A stretch of DNA of 64,000 bases from positions 1-64,000 of the forward strand of contig JAFXPN010000023.1 of the NCBI GenBank assembly GCA_017527865.1. Reading direction: 5' to 3'. The translations under genes were made by a program, and so were the position numbers. Positions 26,812 through 35,718 of the stretch are shown here, one piece after another (the first letter of the stretch is position 1; each line of letters starts with the position of its first letter). Source of the stretch: Clostridiales bacterium. GTDB lineage: Bacteria > Bacillota > Clostridia > Saccharofermentanales > Saccharofermentanaceae. The notes under the pieces were generated by a model, which was given only the letters and a program-made list of their open reading frames with translations, did no database searches and was not told the DNA's origin.

Positions 26812-28359
26812 TCAGACCGGATTTCCGGCAATACGCTGTTCATATATATACTGCCTCACGGCTTGAGTCAGCGTCTCGATCCACTTGGCATATCCCGAAT
26901 AAGTTATATGAACATTACCGTCACTGCAGTATCTTCTCTGCAATACACCGTTGCTGTCTGCAAGAGGAGTATATGTATCGATGAATATAAAGCCTTCATG
27001 TGTATCACAATAGCTTTCCATCGCATCGTTAAGCTCCCGTATGTTAACGTTGGCGGGATGATCGTCGAGACTCGGAGTACATGCTTCCACAAAGATAACT
27101 GTATCGGGATTAAGACTCCTTATATCGTCCAGATAATTGCAATAGCGCGTGACCACTCCGTTGCAGATATCATTTGTACCCATGCAGATGAAAGCATAAT
27201 CGCATCCCGAACTCTGAATGATATCCCTGGCCCTCAAGGGAGTTCCGTTATACACAGGCAGGTAAGCAGTCCTGTTGGTCATATCGTTGAGAAGCGAATA
27301 TGAGACCCTCGAACAGACATTTACATTCCCCATGATACCCCTGCCGTAAGCCGAGAAGTAGAGCTTGAACCCCTCAGTCGTGGAACTGCCGATAAGAACA
27401 GACCTGTTGAAGATCTGTGTCACCTCAGCATCGCTTATCAAAGAAGCTCCGTTGCCCGCACCCGGGATGATTCCGTTAGATTCGCAGTAAGAAATGAATT
27501 CATCCGAATTCGAGAAGCAAAGAAGGAGCATCTGAAGATTTGCCTCAAGATCCGATCCCATACCGGATGTATAGTAAGTAACATCAGAAGCGGTCGGATT
27601 GCGGCCTAGGAAAGTGTTATAAAAGACAGTGACCAGTGTCGTGGCGCTCATCGTACGAGCCCTTGAATGGAATTCATCGCTCGCAATAAAGCCGTTTGCA
27701 GCATCAAACCCGGTTGTCTGTCCTGACGAGAGCCTGGATGTCCAATCGCTCAATCCTGCCGGATCCGGGGATCTTCCAAGGAATCCGGAATACAGTCTTC
27801 TGACAAAACCTTCTATTCCGTCAGCGGACGTCTGATCAGCCGGAGACGGAATCGGAGTCGGAGAAGGAGAAGTACCTGTATCAACGGAAGGCGCAGAGGA
27901 TGATCCTGACTGTATACCGTAAGCTGCGCATGTATTTGCCCATTCAACAGAATCAGTAAAACCGTCAAAGGCCTCAGATCTGGTCATCCCCCCGTTAAGA
28001 GCCGCGGTCCATGCATCGAGGCCCTGCGCATCGGGATCACGGTCGAACATGACCCTGTACAGTGAATCGACAAATGATCTGTTGTCGAGATTTCTCCTGG
28101 TAAACTCATTGGAAAATACAAACCCTCTTGCGGCCTGAGCTCCGGTTATCCTTCCGGTCGTCAGTCTGTTGACCCAGCTGTTCAATCCGCCCTGATCGGG
28201 CTCCCGTTCAAGACATATCTCGTAGAGCCTTGTGACAAAGCCCTCAACTCCGCCCTCAGAATCGGCGCGGACTGTCTTTCCTGCTGTCACAAGCGATAAT
28301 ACCGGCAAGACCATACAAATAACGATAACAAATGACAATATTCGGGTTCTTAACTTCAT
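26812..28359 (-). CDS. Secreted protein with two DUF4214 modules and an SGNH/GDSL esterase domain
   Basis: A signal peptide (about 1-32) leads into two DUF4214 modules at about 37-150 and 180-290, made of four half-repeats with the pattern LxRxPDxxGxxxW. A Ser/Pro/Thr linker separates them. The C-terminal domain (about 310-515) is an SGNH hydrolase: VLIGSSTTEGF holds the nucleophile, CMGTNDICNG the oxyanion Asn, and DGNVHITYSGY the Asp and His of the triad. It is 515 residues and overlaps the oxidoreductase gene by four bases (ATGA). It is probably a wall-bound esterase that removes or transfers acyl groups on a surface glycan; the substrate is unknown. Confidence 0.85.
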   Translation of the reverse strand: MKLRTRILSFVIVICMVLPVLSLVTAGKTVRADSEGGVEGFVTRLYEICLEREPDQGGLNSWVNRLTTGRITGAQAARGFVFSNEFTRRNLDNRSFVDSLYRVMFDRDPDAQGLDAWTAALNGGMTRSEAFDGFTDSVEWANTCAAYGIQSGSSSAPSVDTGTSPSPTPIPSPADQTSADGIEGFVRRLYSGFLGRSPDPAGLSDWTSRLSSGQTTGFDAANGFIASDEFHSRARTMSATTLVTVFYNTFLGRNPTASDVTYYTSGMGSDLEANLQMLLLCFSNSDEFISYCESNGIIPGAGNGASLISDAEVTQIFNRSVLIGSSTTEGFKLYFSAYGRGIMGNVNVCSRVSYSLLNDMTNRTAYLPVYNGTPLRARDIIQSSGCDYAFICMGTNDICNGVVTRYCNYLDDIRSLNPDTVIFVEACTPSLDDHPANVNIRELNDAMESYCDTHEGFIFIDTYTPLADSNGVLQRRYCSDGNVHITYSGYAKWIETLTQAVRQYIYEQRIAGNPV

Positions 28360-29450
28360 GATCCCTTACTCTCGAAATACCCTTTCATATCTTCCGAAGA
28401 AAAATCCTCATCCAACGGAAGCTTTACCGTTTCACCTAACTTGGCGGCCTTATATATACCCATCAGATTATCGACCGAAGTATACCCGGCATATGCATCG
28501 GCGACGGGCTGTCTGTCATTATCGATCGCCTCGATAAGATCGGAATATATGGCGGTATGGGGATTAAGCGCTCCCAGAAGAGAACCCGGGCCGCTTTTTC
28601 TTATCTGACGCATTATATAGCTGCCGTTAAGCTTTTTCCCTTTTCCGTCTCTGATATTTACAGACGGCTTTCCTCTCCTTATGCCCATGGTGATCACACC
28701 ATTCTCACAAAAAACAGTAAACTCGGCAGCATGATCATTCTCGGGAGTACAGGTCGTACCCTCTATAGATGCCAATGATCCGTCATCCATCTTAAGAATT
28801 GCCATTCCGAGATCGTCAGCCTCGATGTGTGCCTTTCTCTGACTTATCATCGAAGCCGCTTCAACGGGAGACGATCCCATAAGCCATACAAGAAGATCTA
28901 TGGCATGAATAGTCTGATTCATGAGCGCGCCGCCGTCAGACTTCCATGTGCCTCTCCATGCGGCGCTTCCGTAATAATCGTCACCGTGTCCCCATCTTAC
29001 GAATATCGAACCGTGAGTAACTTTGCCGAATCTGCCTGCCTTGATATCATCGTGAACCAGGCCGACAATCGGGAAATACCTGTATATATGTCCCATAGCG
29101 ATCTTTTTGCCTGTCGCCTTTGACAGTTCATATATCTCACGGCTCTCGTTCGAGGACATGGACATGGGCTTTTCGAGGAGGAGATTGCAGCCGTTTTTCA
29201 TTGCATATACCGCGATCTCATAATGAAGCCCCGAAGGCACGGTTACTGCAACGATATCGGGTTTAACTTCCTCTATCGCCTGCTTATAATCCTTGTAAAA
29301 AGGAGTCCCGGGGGAAAGCTTTCTTGCCGCCTCCTCGGAAACATCGACCAGAGCCTTGAGTTCAACTCTGTCCTTATTCTTCTCTATGGCCTTAAGGTGC
29401 TTGGAAGCAACCCTTCCGCACCCGATTATCATTACTTTCAATTTTTCCAT
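28356..29450 (-). CDS. Gfo/Idh/MocA family oxidoreductase
   Basis: This NAD(P)-dependent oxidoreductase probably acts on a sugar or nucleotide sugar. The Rossmann loop VMIIGCGRVASKHLKAIEKN is at the N-terminus, and LLEKPMSMS near residue 93 has the catalytic-site lysine. The C-terminal domain includes GGALMNQTIHAIDLLVWLMG, with the conserved His-x-x-Asp. Length is 364 residues. It heads the acylation cassette, so a role in making the sugar substrate is plausible but not shown. No ribosome site precedes the first ATG, which lies eight bases after a predicted -10 box; Met7 (29432) is an alternative start. Confidence 0.88.
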   Translation of the reverse strand: MEKLKVMIIGCGRVASKHLKAIEKNKDRVELKALVDVSEEAARKLSPGTPFYKDYKQAIEEVKPDIVAVTVPSGLHYEIAVYAMKNGCNLLLEKPMSMSSNESREIYELSKATGKKIAMGHIYRYFPIVGLVHDDIKAGRFGKVTHGSIFVRWGHGDDYYGSAAWRGTWKSDGGALMNQTIHAIDLLVWLMGSSPVEAASMISQRKAHIEADDLGMAILKMDDGSLASIEGTTCTPENDHAAEFTVFCENGVITMGIRRGKPSVNIRDGKGKKLNGSYIMRQIRKSGPGSLLGALNPHTAIYSDLIEAIDNDRQPVADAYAGYTSVDNLMGIYKAAKLGETVKLPLDEDFSSEDMKGYFESKGS

Positions 29451-29456
29451 GCCGCT

Positions 29457-29485
29457 ATAATATCATTAGAACTGTTATTTGAAAA
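29457..29485 (-). promoter_or_regulatory. Predicted promoter of the surface cassette
   Basis: On the minus strand TTTTCA (29485-29480) and TATTAT (29462-29457) are 17 bases apart. The -35 box overlaps the T-tract of the malic enzyme terminator. Transcription would begin at or just before the first ATG of the oxidoreductase gene, implying a leaderless mRNA or a start at Met7. Confidence 0.4.
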
Positions 29486-29513
29486 TAAAAAGCGGCCACC
29501 GAAGTGACCACTG
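29483..29513 (-). terminator. Intrinsic terminator of the malic enzyme transcript
   Basis: Reading the minus strand, AGTGGTCAC and GTGGCCGCT pair around a TTCG tetraloop (29512-29491), with two G-T wobbles. A T-rich tract (29490-29484) follows. It begins 25 bases after the malic enzyme stop at 29538. Confidence 0.85.
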
Positions 29514-29537
29514 TAACATTTACAGATACGGAATCTG

Positions 29538-30719
29538 TCAGATCCTTGCAACGCCTGTATCTCTTGCAGCCTGTGCAACAGCAGCGGCAACAGTCTTGCC
29601 GACGCGGGGATCGAATGCATCCGGAAGGATGTAATCGGCGCGGAGCTCTTCATCAGATACCAAAGAAGCTATGGCATCGGCTGCAGCAAGCTTCATAGCA
29701 TCATTAATATCGGAAGCCCTTACATCAAGCGCACCTCTGAAGATACCGGGGAACGCAAGAACGTTGTTAACCTGGTTCGGGAAATCGGAACGTCCGGTTG
29801 CAACAACAGCTGCGCCGGCAGCGAGAGCCTCATCCGGCATGATCTCAGGTGTAGGGTTGGCACATGCGAAGATAATGGGGTTGGGAGCCATTGTCTTAAC
29901 CATCTCGGCAGTAAGTACGCCGGGAGCGGAAACTCCGATAAAGACATCTGCGCCCTTGATAACATCAGCGAGAAGTCCCTTCTTGCCCTGCTGGTTAGTG
30001 ATCTCTGCGATCTCGTTCTTAACAGGGTTCATATTCTGACCTCTTCCCTTGTAAACAGCGCCTCTTCTGTCGCAGAGAACAACATCCTTGAGGCCTCTGG
30101 AAATAAGGAGCTTTGTAATGGCGATAGCAGCTGCGCCGGCACCTGATACAACAACAGAGATGTCATCGATGTGCTTGCCTGTGAGCTTAAGAGCATTGAT
30201 CATGCCTGCAAGCGTGATAACAGCCGTACCGTGCTGGTCATCGTGGAAGATCGGGATATCAACTTCAGGGTCTTCCTTAAGTCTCTTCTCGATCTCGAAG
30301 CAGCGGGGAGCCGAGATATCCTCGAGGTTTACACCGCCGAAGGAACCTGCGAGGAGCTTGACTGTCTTAACAATGTCATCAACCTCCTTGGAACGCACGC
30401 AGAGAGGGAAAGCATCGACATCACCGAAAGCCTTGAACAGTGCACACTTACCTTCCATAACGGGCATTCCCGCTTCAGGTCCGATATCACCGAGGCCGAG
30501 AACTGCCGTACCGTCTGTAACGACTGCAACGAGGTTTGATCTTCTTGTGTATTTGTATGAGAGATCTACGTTGTCAGAGATCTCAAGGCAAGGAGCAGCA
30601 ACACCGGGTGTGTATGCAACCGCAAGCTCCTCCTTTGTTCCTACGGGAGCACGGGCGATCACTTCGATCTTACCTTTCCATTCGGTATGTTTTTGAATAG
30701 CAAGCTCATTGTTATCCAT
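29538..30719 (-). CDS. NAD(P)-dependent malic enzyme
   Basis: This enzyme oxidatively decarboxylates malate to pyruvate. AVAYTPGVAAPCLEIS near residue 30 contains the tyrosine of the active site. VTDGTAVLGLGDIGPEAGMP and FHDDQHGTAVITLAGMINAL give the metal- and substrate-binding blocks, and VVVSGAGAAAIAI the Rossmann loop. At 393 residues it is the short bacterial form without a phosphotransacetylase domain. GGAGG is six to eight bases before the ATG. It follows the upstream membrane protein gene by 20 bases and ends at a clear terminator. Cofactor preference cannot be read reliably. Confidence 0.94.
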   Translation of the reverse strand: MDNNELAIQKHTEWKGKIEVIARAPVGTKEELAVAYTPGVAAPCLEISDNVDLSYKYTRRSNLVAVVTDGTAVLGLGDIGPEAGMPVMEGKCALFKAFGDVDAFPLCVRSKEVDDIVKTVKLLAGSFGGVNLEDISAPRCFEIEKRLKEDPEVDIPIFHDDQHGTAVITLAGMINALKLTGKHIDDISVVVSGAGAAAIAITKLLISRGLKDVVLCDRRGAVYKGRGQNMNPVKNEIAEITNQQGKKGLLADVIKGADVFIGVSAPGVLTAEMVKTMAPNPIIFACANPTPEIMPDEALAAGAAVVATGRSDFPNQVNNVLAFPGIFRGALDVRASDINDAMKLAAADAIASLVSDEELRADYILPDAFDPRVGKTVAAAVAQAARDTGVARI

Positions 30720-30739
30720 TACTGTTATCCTCCAATTAA

Positions 30740-31570
30740 TTATTTATCGCCGGCTTCACGATGAAGCTTAGCACCGATCCTGAGTCCTCCGGGGACCTCG
30801 CGCATCCTGCAGTATACCATCCCTACATATCTTCCGAAGCTCAAGGCCAGGAAGACGTTGATCACGGGCTCGATGACATAAGCTGCCGAAGGCACAAATG
30901 ACATAAGCCATGAGGTGATCCAGCTGCCGATGAAGTACATACATACTATGAGGGACATATTCCTCGCATTTACAAGGTAATAGCCCTTAGTAACCTTCAC
31001 CATCTCCGGAAAGCTTCCGATAAGCCCTGAATCGCCTGAAAGATAGCACGCAGGATACATGCTTAACACAGGTAAGATGATAATAAAAATCAAAAACAAA
31101 TACAACACTGTAAAAGACAGCGGCAGCAGCATGACAATCGAAAAGCAGATTACGACAAATATCCTTAACGCAAGCTTTCCGGCACTTATCGGCACAAGAA
31201 ATCTCGGCGGTATGAGATATCCCGAATCACCGGGCTCGTCAACGCCGTGTTCGAGCCGGTATTGCCTTATATAGACTCCGCAGTATATAAACCCGCAAAG
31301 TATCACGAACATGTCGGCTGCAAGCAGATGAAGAAGATAGATTATATTGCCGCTTGACAGCGGGATATCGGCCGGAGACATATTCATCATCAGATCGACG
31401 TTGCCCATCATATTCTGCGCCCATACGATAAAAGCGGTAAAATCAGTATCGCCCAGAGGGGTAAAATATACGGACACTCCGGCAAGCAGCGCCACAGCAA
31501 ACAAAAGCTTGGCAAAAATTCCTTTTCCAAGCCTGTCTATCTTAAAAATATCCAAAAGAGAACCGTTCAT
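30740..31570 (-). CDS. Polytopic membrane protein, function unknown
   Basis: The 277-residue product has about six hydrophobic segments (near residues 20-40, 75-100, 135-160, 163-180, 212-235 and 240-260). The region from YPACYLSGDSGLIGSFPEMV to the last membrane helices has the same layout as DUF975 proteins such as the one at 1826-2590, so distant kinship is possible. The ATG at 31570 is chosen because the longer frame would run into the divergent promoter region. It is probably cotranscribed with malic enzyme. I do not recognise a function. Confidence 0.7.
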   Translation of the reverse strand: MNGSLLDIFKIDRLGKGIFAKLLFAVALLAGVSVYFTPLGDTDFTAFIVWAQNMMGNVDLMMNMSPADIPLSSGNIIYLLHLLAADMFVILCGFIYCGVYIRQYRLEHGVDEPGDSGYLIPPRFLVPISAGKLALRIFVVICFSIVMLLPLSFTVLYLFLIFIIILPVLSMYPACYLSGDSGLIGSFPEMVKVTKGYYLVNARNMSLIVCMYFIGSWITSWLMSFVPSAAYVIEPVINVFLALSFGRYVGMVYCRMREVPGGLRIGAKLHREAGDK

Positions 31571-31588
31571 ATAAAGAATTTTGCTACA

Positions 31589-31618
31589 TTGTACATTTAA
31601 AAACAAGCTTAATATAAG
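31589..31618 (+). promoter_or_regulatory. Possible promoter of the glutamine synthetase operon
   Basis: TTGTAC (31589-31594) and TATAAG (31613-31618) are 18 bases apart in the divergent region between the membrane protein gene and glutamine synthetase. The predicted leader is about 48 bases. No GlnR-type TGTNAN7TNACA operator is visible nearby. Confidence 0.35.
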
Positions 31619-31672
31619 ACAAACTGTGTTAAAATCCACTCTGTAGATTTATACGAGGACGGACTCAACAAC

Positions 31673-33583
31673 ATGACTGATTTTAAAGTTAACCCCGATC
31701 TTTTATGCATCATCCCGCCTGAAAAGCATTCAGTTCCCGATATCACGGCTATCCTTGAAGCACACCCGGAGATCAAATTCGTCTCCCTTGTTGCCGTGGA
31801 CCTCGCAGGTAATGATACAGACGAGAAGATACCGATCGCCGATTTCCATGATCATCTGCAAAACTATCTTAACGGTCAGGCTGTTCAGACTGACGGTTCA
31901 TCGGTCGTCCTCCCCGGCATTGCCACATTGAACGACGGTAAAGTCGATCTGGTCCCCGACCCGCAGGTCGTCTGGTACATCGACTATAATTACGAACATA
32001 CAGACATGAAGACGGGGCTTCCCGTCGGAACATTGAGGATCCCTTCATTTCTGTACCATAACGGCGAAGCCGTATGCTCGAGATCGGTATTGAAAAGATC
32101 CGCAGGTTACTTTGAAGACAGGCTCAAGGAGTATTTTGAGCGCGACAGATTGCTCTGCGAAGAATACGGCTTTGAACCCGAGGATCTTGAGAAGATCACA
32201 CTCATAATGGCAACCGAACTCGAATTCTGGGTGAACTCTCCCGATGAGAAGATATCCACGGAACAGCTTTCCATATCCCAGGTTCTCAAGGAATCATATT
32301 GGAAAAGGACCAAGGGAGTTGTCAGGACTGCACTCGAACAGGTCATCCTCATACTCGACATGTACGGATTTAATCCCGAGATGGGTCATAAGGAAGTAGG
32401 CGGAGTCAAAGCAGCAGTTACATCTACCGGAGATTTCCATTCAATAATGGAACAGCTCGAAGTCGACTGGAGATATTCCGATGCTCTTCAGGGAGCAGAT
32501 TACGAGCTGACCGCAAGGATCCTGATCAAAGAGATATTCCGTATGCACGGCCTGTCGGTAAGATTTGATGCCAAACCTATCCCGGGTGTGGCAGGATCGG
32601 GCGAACATACGCATGTCAATGCGGTTGCATTCCTCAAAGACGGCCGCAAAGTCAATCTTTTCGCTCCCGCAAAGCTCGATAAGGACTATCTTTCCAGGAT
32701 AGGATGGGGCTCGCTCATGGGCATAATGAAGCACTATGACCTCATCAACCCGTTCGTATCAGCGACAACCGATGCTTTCATGCGTTTGCAGCCGGGGTTC
32801 GAAGCGCCGACTCATGCGGTTGCTTCTTTGGGAGCCGATGTGCATACACCTTCCCGTAACCGTTCGGTACTCTTAGGTCTGGTAAGATCCATGGAATCCC
32901 CCAAGGCAACGAGATTCGAATTGAGATCACCCAATCCGCATACAAATACATATCTTTGCCTGTCCGCAATCTATCAATGCATGCTGGACGGCATCGATTA
33001 TGTGCTTAAGAACAATAAGTCTGCTCAGGTCCTCGAGCATGAATTCTGCAAGCCTTACGGAGCTACATCAGATTATCTTGAGACAGACAGGCTATACAGA
33101 TGTGAAGTCGATATCTTCGAGGATATGGACGAGGACGAGCGGGACAGATTATTCGGCACTCCCCCGGCAACCGTCTATGATTCGCTTAAGAATTTCCTCG
33201 AAGCGCCGGATACGACTGACATCTTGTGCGCAGGCGGTGTATTTAACGATAAGATACTCACTTCTTACTCACATGCAATGCTCGACAGATGGCAGTATGA
33301 GTTATCCGACAGGATCATCCCGGGCAACCTCACTACTCTCAGAGGCATTACAAAGAAGCACACTGATCCGAATCCCGTTGACGATGAATTATGGGCGGAT
33401 ATCGAGACGATCAAATTGAATCTTGCCAAGGATTCGACCGAGAAGACATCGGTCTTCAGCTGTATCCGGAACTGCCTTGAATCGAGCGATCTTAAGAACC
33501 TCTCCAAGCTACAGATCCGTATGAACCGCGATATGGCGGAGATAAACGATCTTTATAAGAGATATACAGATAATCAGTTATGA
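31673..33583 (+). CDS. glnA: Glutamine synthetase family protein, long form
   Basis: This ATP-dependent enzyme is predicted to make glutamine from glutamate and ammonia. Conserved blocks are present in order: TELEF (181-185) for the first metal-binding glutamates, GHKEVGG (238-244), AGSGEHTHVN (307-316) for the substrate loop, and SPKATRFELRSPNPHTNTYL near 403 for ATP and glutamate binding. At 636 residues it is far longer than the usual 440-470. About 90 extra residues follow the normal C-terminus, and an insertion lies before the first glutamates. The extension begins near IIPGNLTTLRGITKKH and ends in helices. The TGA overlaps the next gene as ATGA. A gamma-glutamyl ligase of the same fold is the main alternative. 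Confidence 0.85.
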   Translation: MTDFKVNPDLLCIIPPEKHSVPDITAILEAHPEIKFVSLVAVDLAGNDTDEKIPIADFHDHLQNYLNGQAVQTDGSSVVLPGIATLNDGKVDLVPDPQVVWYIDYNYEHTDMKTGLPVGTLRIPSFLYHNGEAVCSRSVLKRSAGYFEDRLKEYFERDRLLCEEYGFEPEDLEKITLIMATELEFWVNSPDEKISTEQLSISQVLKESYWKRTKGVVRTALEQVILILDMYGFNPEMGHKEVGGVKAAVTSTGDFHSIMEQLEVDWRYSDALQGADYELTARILIKEIFRMHGLSVRFDAKPIPGVAGSGEHTHVNAVAFLKDGRKVNLFAPAKLDKDYLSRIGWGSLMGIMKHYDLINPFVSATTDAFMRLQPGFEAPTHAVASLGADVHTPSRNRSVLLGLVRSMESPKATRFELRSPNPHTNTYLCLSAIYQCMLDGIDYVLKNNKSAQVLEHEFCKPYGATSDYLETDRLYRCEVDIFEDMDEDERDRLFGTPPATVYDSLKNFLEAPDTTDILCAGGVFNDKILTSYSHAMLDRWQYELSDRIIPGNLTTLRGITKKHTDPNPVDDELWADIETIKLNLAKDSTEKTSVFSCIRNCLESSDLKNLSKLQIRMNRDMAEINDLYKRYTDNQL

Positions 33584-34446
33584 GCCTCACCGCTTATGAT
33601 ATCTGCTGCTTCTTCCTGATCTATTCATTTGCCGGATGGGTGATCGAAGTCATTTTCCATGTCGTCGTAGGAGGAAAGATAATCAACAGAGGGTTCCTTA
33701 ACGGTCCTGTCTGCCCTGTCTACGGCTTCGGGATGATATCTGTCCTGCTCATCTATAATCTGATCGGATCGGACAATACATTTATCGTATTTCTCGAAGG
33801 ATTTGTGTTCACGACCCTGATAGAGCTTATCGCGGGATTCATCCTCGATAAGTTCTTCCATGCCAGATGGTGGGACTACAGCAAGATGCCTCTTAACCTC
33901 AACGGTTATATCTGCGCAGGATTCTCGATCATCTGGGGGCTTGCCGTAGTCTTCGTCATTAAGCTCGTGCATGTCTTTATCTATAACTGCACTTCCGCTG
34001 TCATTCCGCCGAAGATCGGCTGGCCTGTAATGGCGGTTCTCTATGCCGTATTTATAACCGATACGGTCGTAACCGCCCTCACGCTTATCGGACTTAACAA
34101 GAAGCTCGAGGAACTCGACCGAATCTCGGAATCGATCAAGAACGTAAGCGACAGGATGACCCAACGGATCGGAAACTCATCGCTTAACACTCTCCAGAAG
34201 GCTCAGTCGACTGCTGTTCAGGCCTCTCTTGCCAGGGCCGAGGCTCAGGACAGGATCGAAGAGTCCCGTGAAGCCCTTGAACTCCGATACAGGGAGCTTC
34301 AGGAAAAATACGCGGATCTGCGCGATTCCCTTACCCGCCACAGACATTATGGCGTTGGCCGAATACTGAACGCTTTCCCTGATTCCAAACACAGAGATTA
34401 CGACAGGATCTTTACTGAATTAAAGAACCGGTTAAGAGGTAAATGA
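33580..34446 (+). CDS. Putative ABC-transporter permease-like membrane protein (CmpB family)
   Basis: The N-terminal 170 residues hold four or five membrane helices and the family block FAGWVIEVIFHVVVGGKIIN, followed by RGFLNGPVCPVYGFG and ARWWDYSKMPLNLNGYICAG. This matches the family annotated as a putative ABC-transporter permease (CmpB), whose transport role is unproven. The C-terminal 110 residues are charged and heptad-rich, a likely cytoplasmic coiled coil. Length is 288 residues. It overlaps glutamine synthetase by four bases, so the two are translated together. No ATPase or binding protein is adjacent. Confidence 0.8.
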   Translation: MSLTAYDICCFFLIYSFAGWVIEVIFHVVVGGKIINRGFLNGPVCPVYGFGMISVLLIYNLIGSDNTFIVFLEGFVFTTLIELIAGFILDKFFHARWWDYSKMPLNLNGYICAGFSIIWGLAVVFVIKLVHVFIYNCTSAVIPPKIGWPVMAVLYAVFITDTVVTALTLIGLNKKLEELDRISESIKNVSDRMTQRIGNSSLNTLQKAQSTAVQASLARAEAQDRIEESREALELRYRELQEKYADLRDSLTRHRHYGVGRILNAFPDSKHRDYDRIFTELKNRLRGK

Positions 34447-34482
34447 TCACCGTCTCTCGTCCGCAAAGTTCCGTTCACTCAT

Positions 34483-35700
34483 TTATTCATACAGATGCAT
34501 CCATGAAGCGCCGGTGACGGAAGAGACCGCAGGTTCGATATCACCGTTCCGGATGCCTCTTACAAAGAGTGCAAACTCGCCGTCTTCAAGAGCGACTTCC
34601 GTATCGTAAGATGCAAATGCGGCTTTGACTTCGTCAGAATAGGCCAAAGGAGCCCGTACAACGATCTTTGCCTCTGCCTTGGCGTAAGGAAGAGTTACGC
34701 GGCCTTCGTTTGAAGGCACTTTCCAGTTATGGGCATATGCGCCGGCCTCAACGGGCATTACAGCTTCGAGGATATCACCAACGACTGCAGATGCCGTAGG
34801 AAGCTTGCCTGCACCCTGTCCGTAGAACATTGCCTCTCCAAGTGCATTTCCCTCGACCACTATGGCATTGAATACATCCTCAACAGGATAGAGCACCGAA
34901 GATGATCTTACATAATGAGGAGCAACATAGCATGAAGATCCTTCATCATTATTGCTGAATACTGCCAAAAGCTTAACCTTGCATCCGATCCTGCCTGCAA
35001 ATTCTATGTCATCGAGAGAAAGACCCGATATACCGACCGTATTGATCTCGGAAGGTGCTACATACGTTCCGTCCAAAGCGATCGAAGAAAGGATGGAAAG
35101 CTTTCTCTGGGCATCTATGCCCTCTACGTCTGCCGTAGGATTAGCTTCCGCATAACCGTTTGCCTGTGCCTGCTTCAGAGCTTCCTCATATGAAACACCG
35201 TTGTCTCTCATGTTCGTGAGGATATAGTTCGTCGTACCATTTACAATGCCCGCTATCCTGACGACGCGGTTAGCCGCGAGACATCTATGCAGAGGTCTTA
35301 TGATCGGTATGCCGCCGCCGACTGCCGCCTCATAAAGATAAATGCAGTTATTGGCCTTAGCGATCGACATCAGCTCCGGTCCGTGAGTTGCAACCAGTTC
35401 CTTATTGGACGTTACAACACTCTTACCCAGAGACAAAGCTCTCTTGGTATACTCATATGCGATCCTGGCTCCGCCTATGGTCTCGACCATAACGCTTACT
35501 TCAGGATCATTGAACACCTCTTCCGCATCGTGAGTTACCAATGATTCGAACGGACTTCCGGGGAAATCTCTCAGATCGAGGATATATTTAACCCTGACCC
35601 TGTCCCCGACGTGATTTGCGATCTTATCCGCATTCATGGCGAGAACTTCAGCTACACCTGAACCAACTACGCCGAATCCCATGATTGCAATGTTCTTCAT
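34483..35700 (-). CDS. hom: Homoserine dehydrogenase
   Basis: This enzyme reduces aspartate semialdehyde to homoserine on the route to threonine and methionine. The NAD(P) loop IAIMGFGVVGSGVAEVL is at the N-terminus. VVTSNKELVATHGPEL near residue 98 contains the catalytic-region lysine, and GIVNGTTNYILTNM with EGIDAQRKLSIL marks the substrate domain. Length is 405 residues, with a C-terminal region shorter than the full regulatory ACT domain of some relatives. It follows the ACT-domain gene by 18 bases. A palindrome in the shared leader resembles one before asd, which supplies its substrate. Confidence 0.95.
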   Translation of the reverse strand: MKNIAIMGFGVVGSGVAEVLAMNADKIANHVGDRVRVKYILDLRDFPGSPFESLVTHDAEEVFNDPEVSVMVETIGGARIAYEYTKRALSLGKSVVTSNKELVATHGPELMSIAKANNCIYLYEAAVGGGIPIIRPLHRCLAANRVVRIAGIVNGTTNYILTNMRDNGVSYEEALKQAQANGYAEANPTADVEGIDAQRKLSILSSIALDGTYVAPSEINTVGISGLSLDDIEFAGRIGCKVKLLAVFSNNDEGSSCYVAPHYVRSSSVLYPVEDVFNAIVVEGNALGEAMFYGQGAGKLPTASAVVGDILEAVMPVEAGAYAHNWKVPSNEGRVTLPYAKAEAKIVVRAPLAYSDEVKAAFASYDTEVALEDGEFALFVRGIRNGDIEPAVSSVTGASWMHLYE

Positions 35701-35718
35701 ATCATACCTCTTGTTATT

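Noticed and set aside
27840..27900. Short repetitive DNA in the SGNH protein gene
   Set aside because: It encodes the Ser/Pro/Thr linker between DUF4214 modules rather than a mobile or regulatory repeat.
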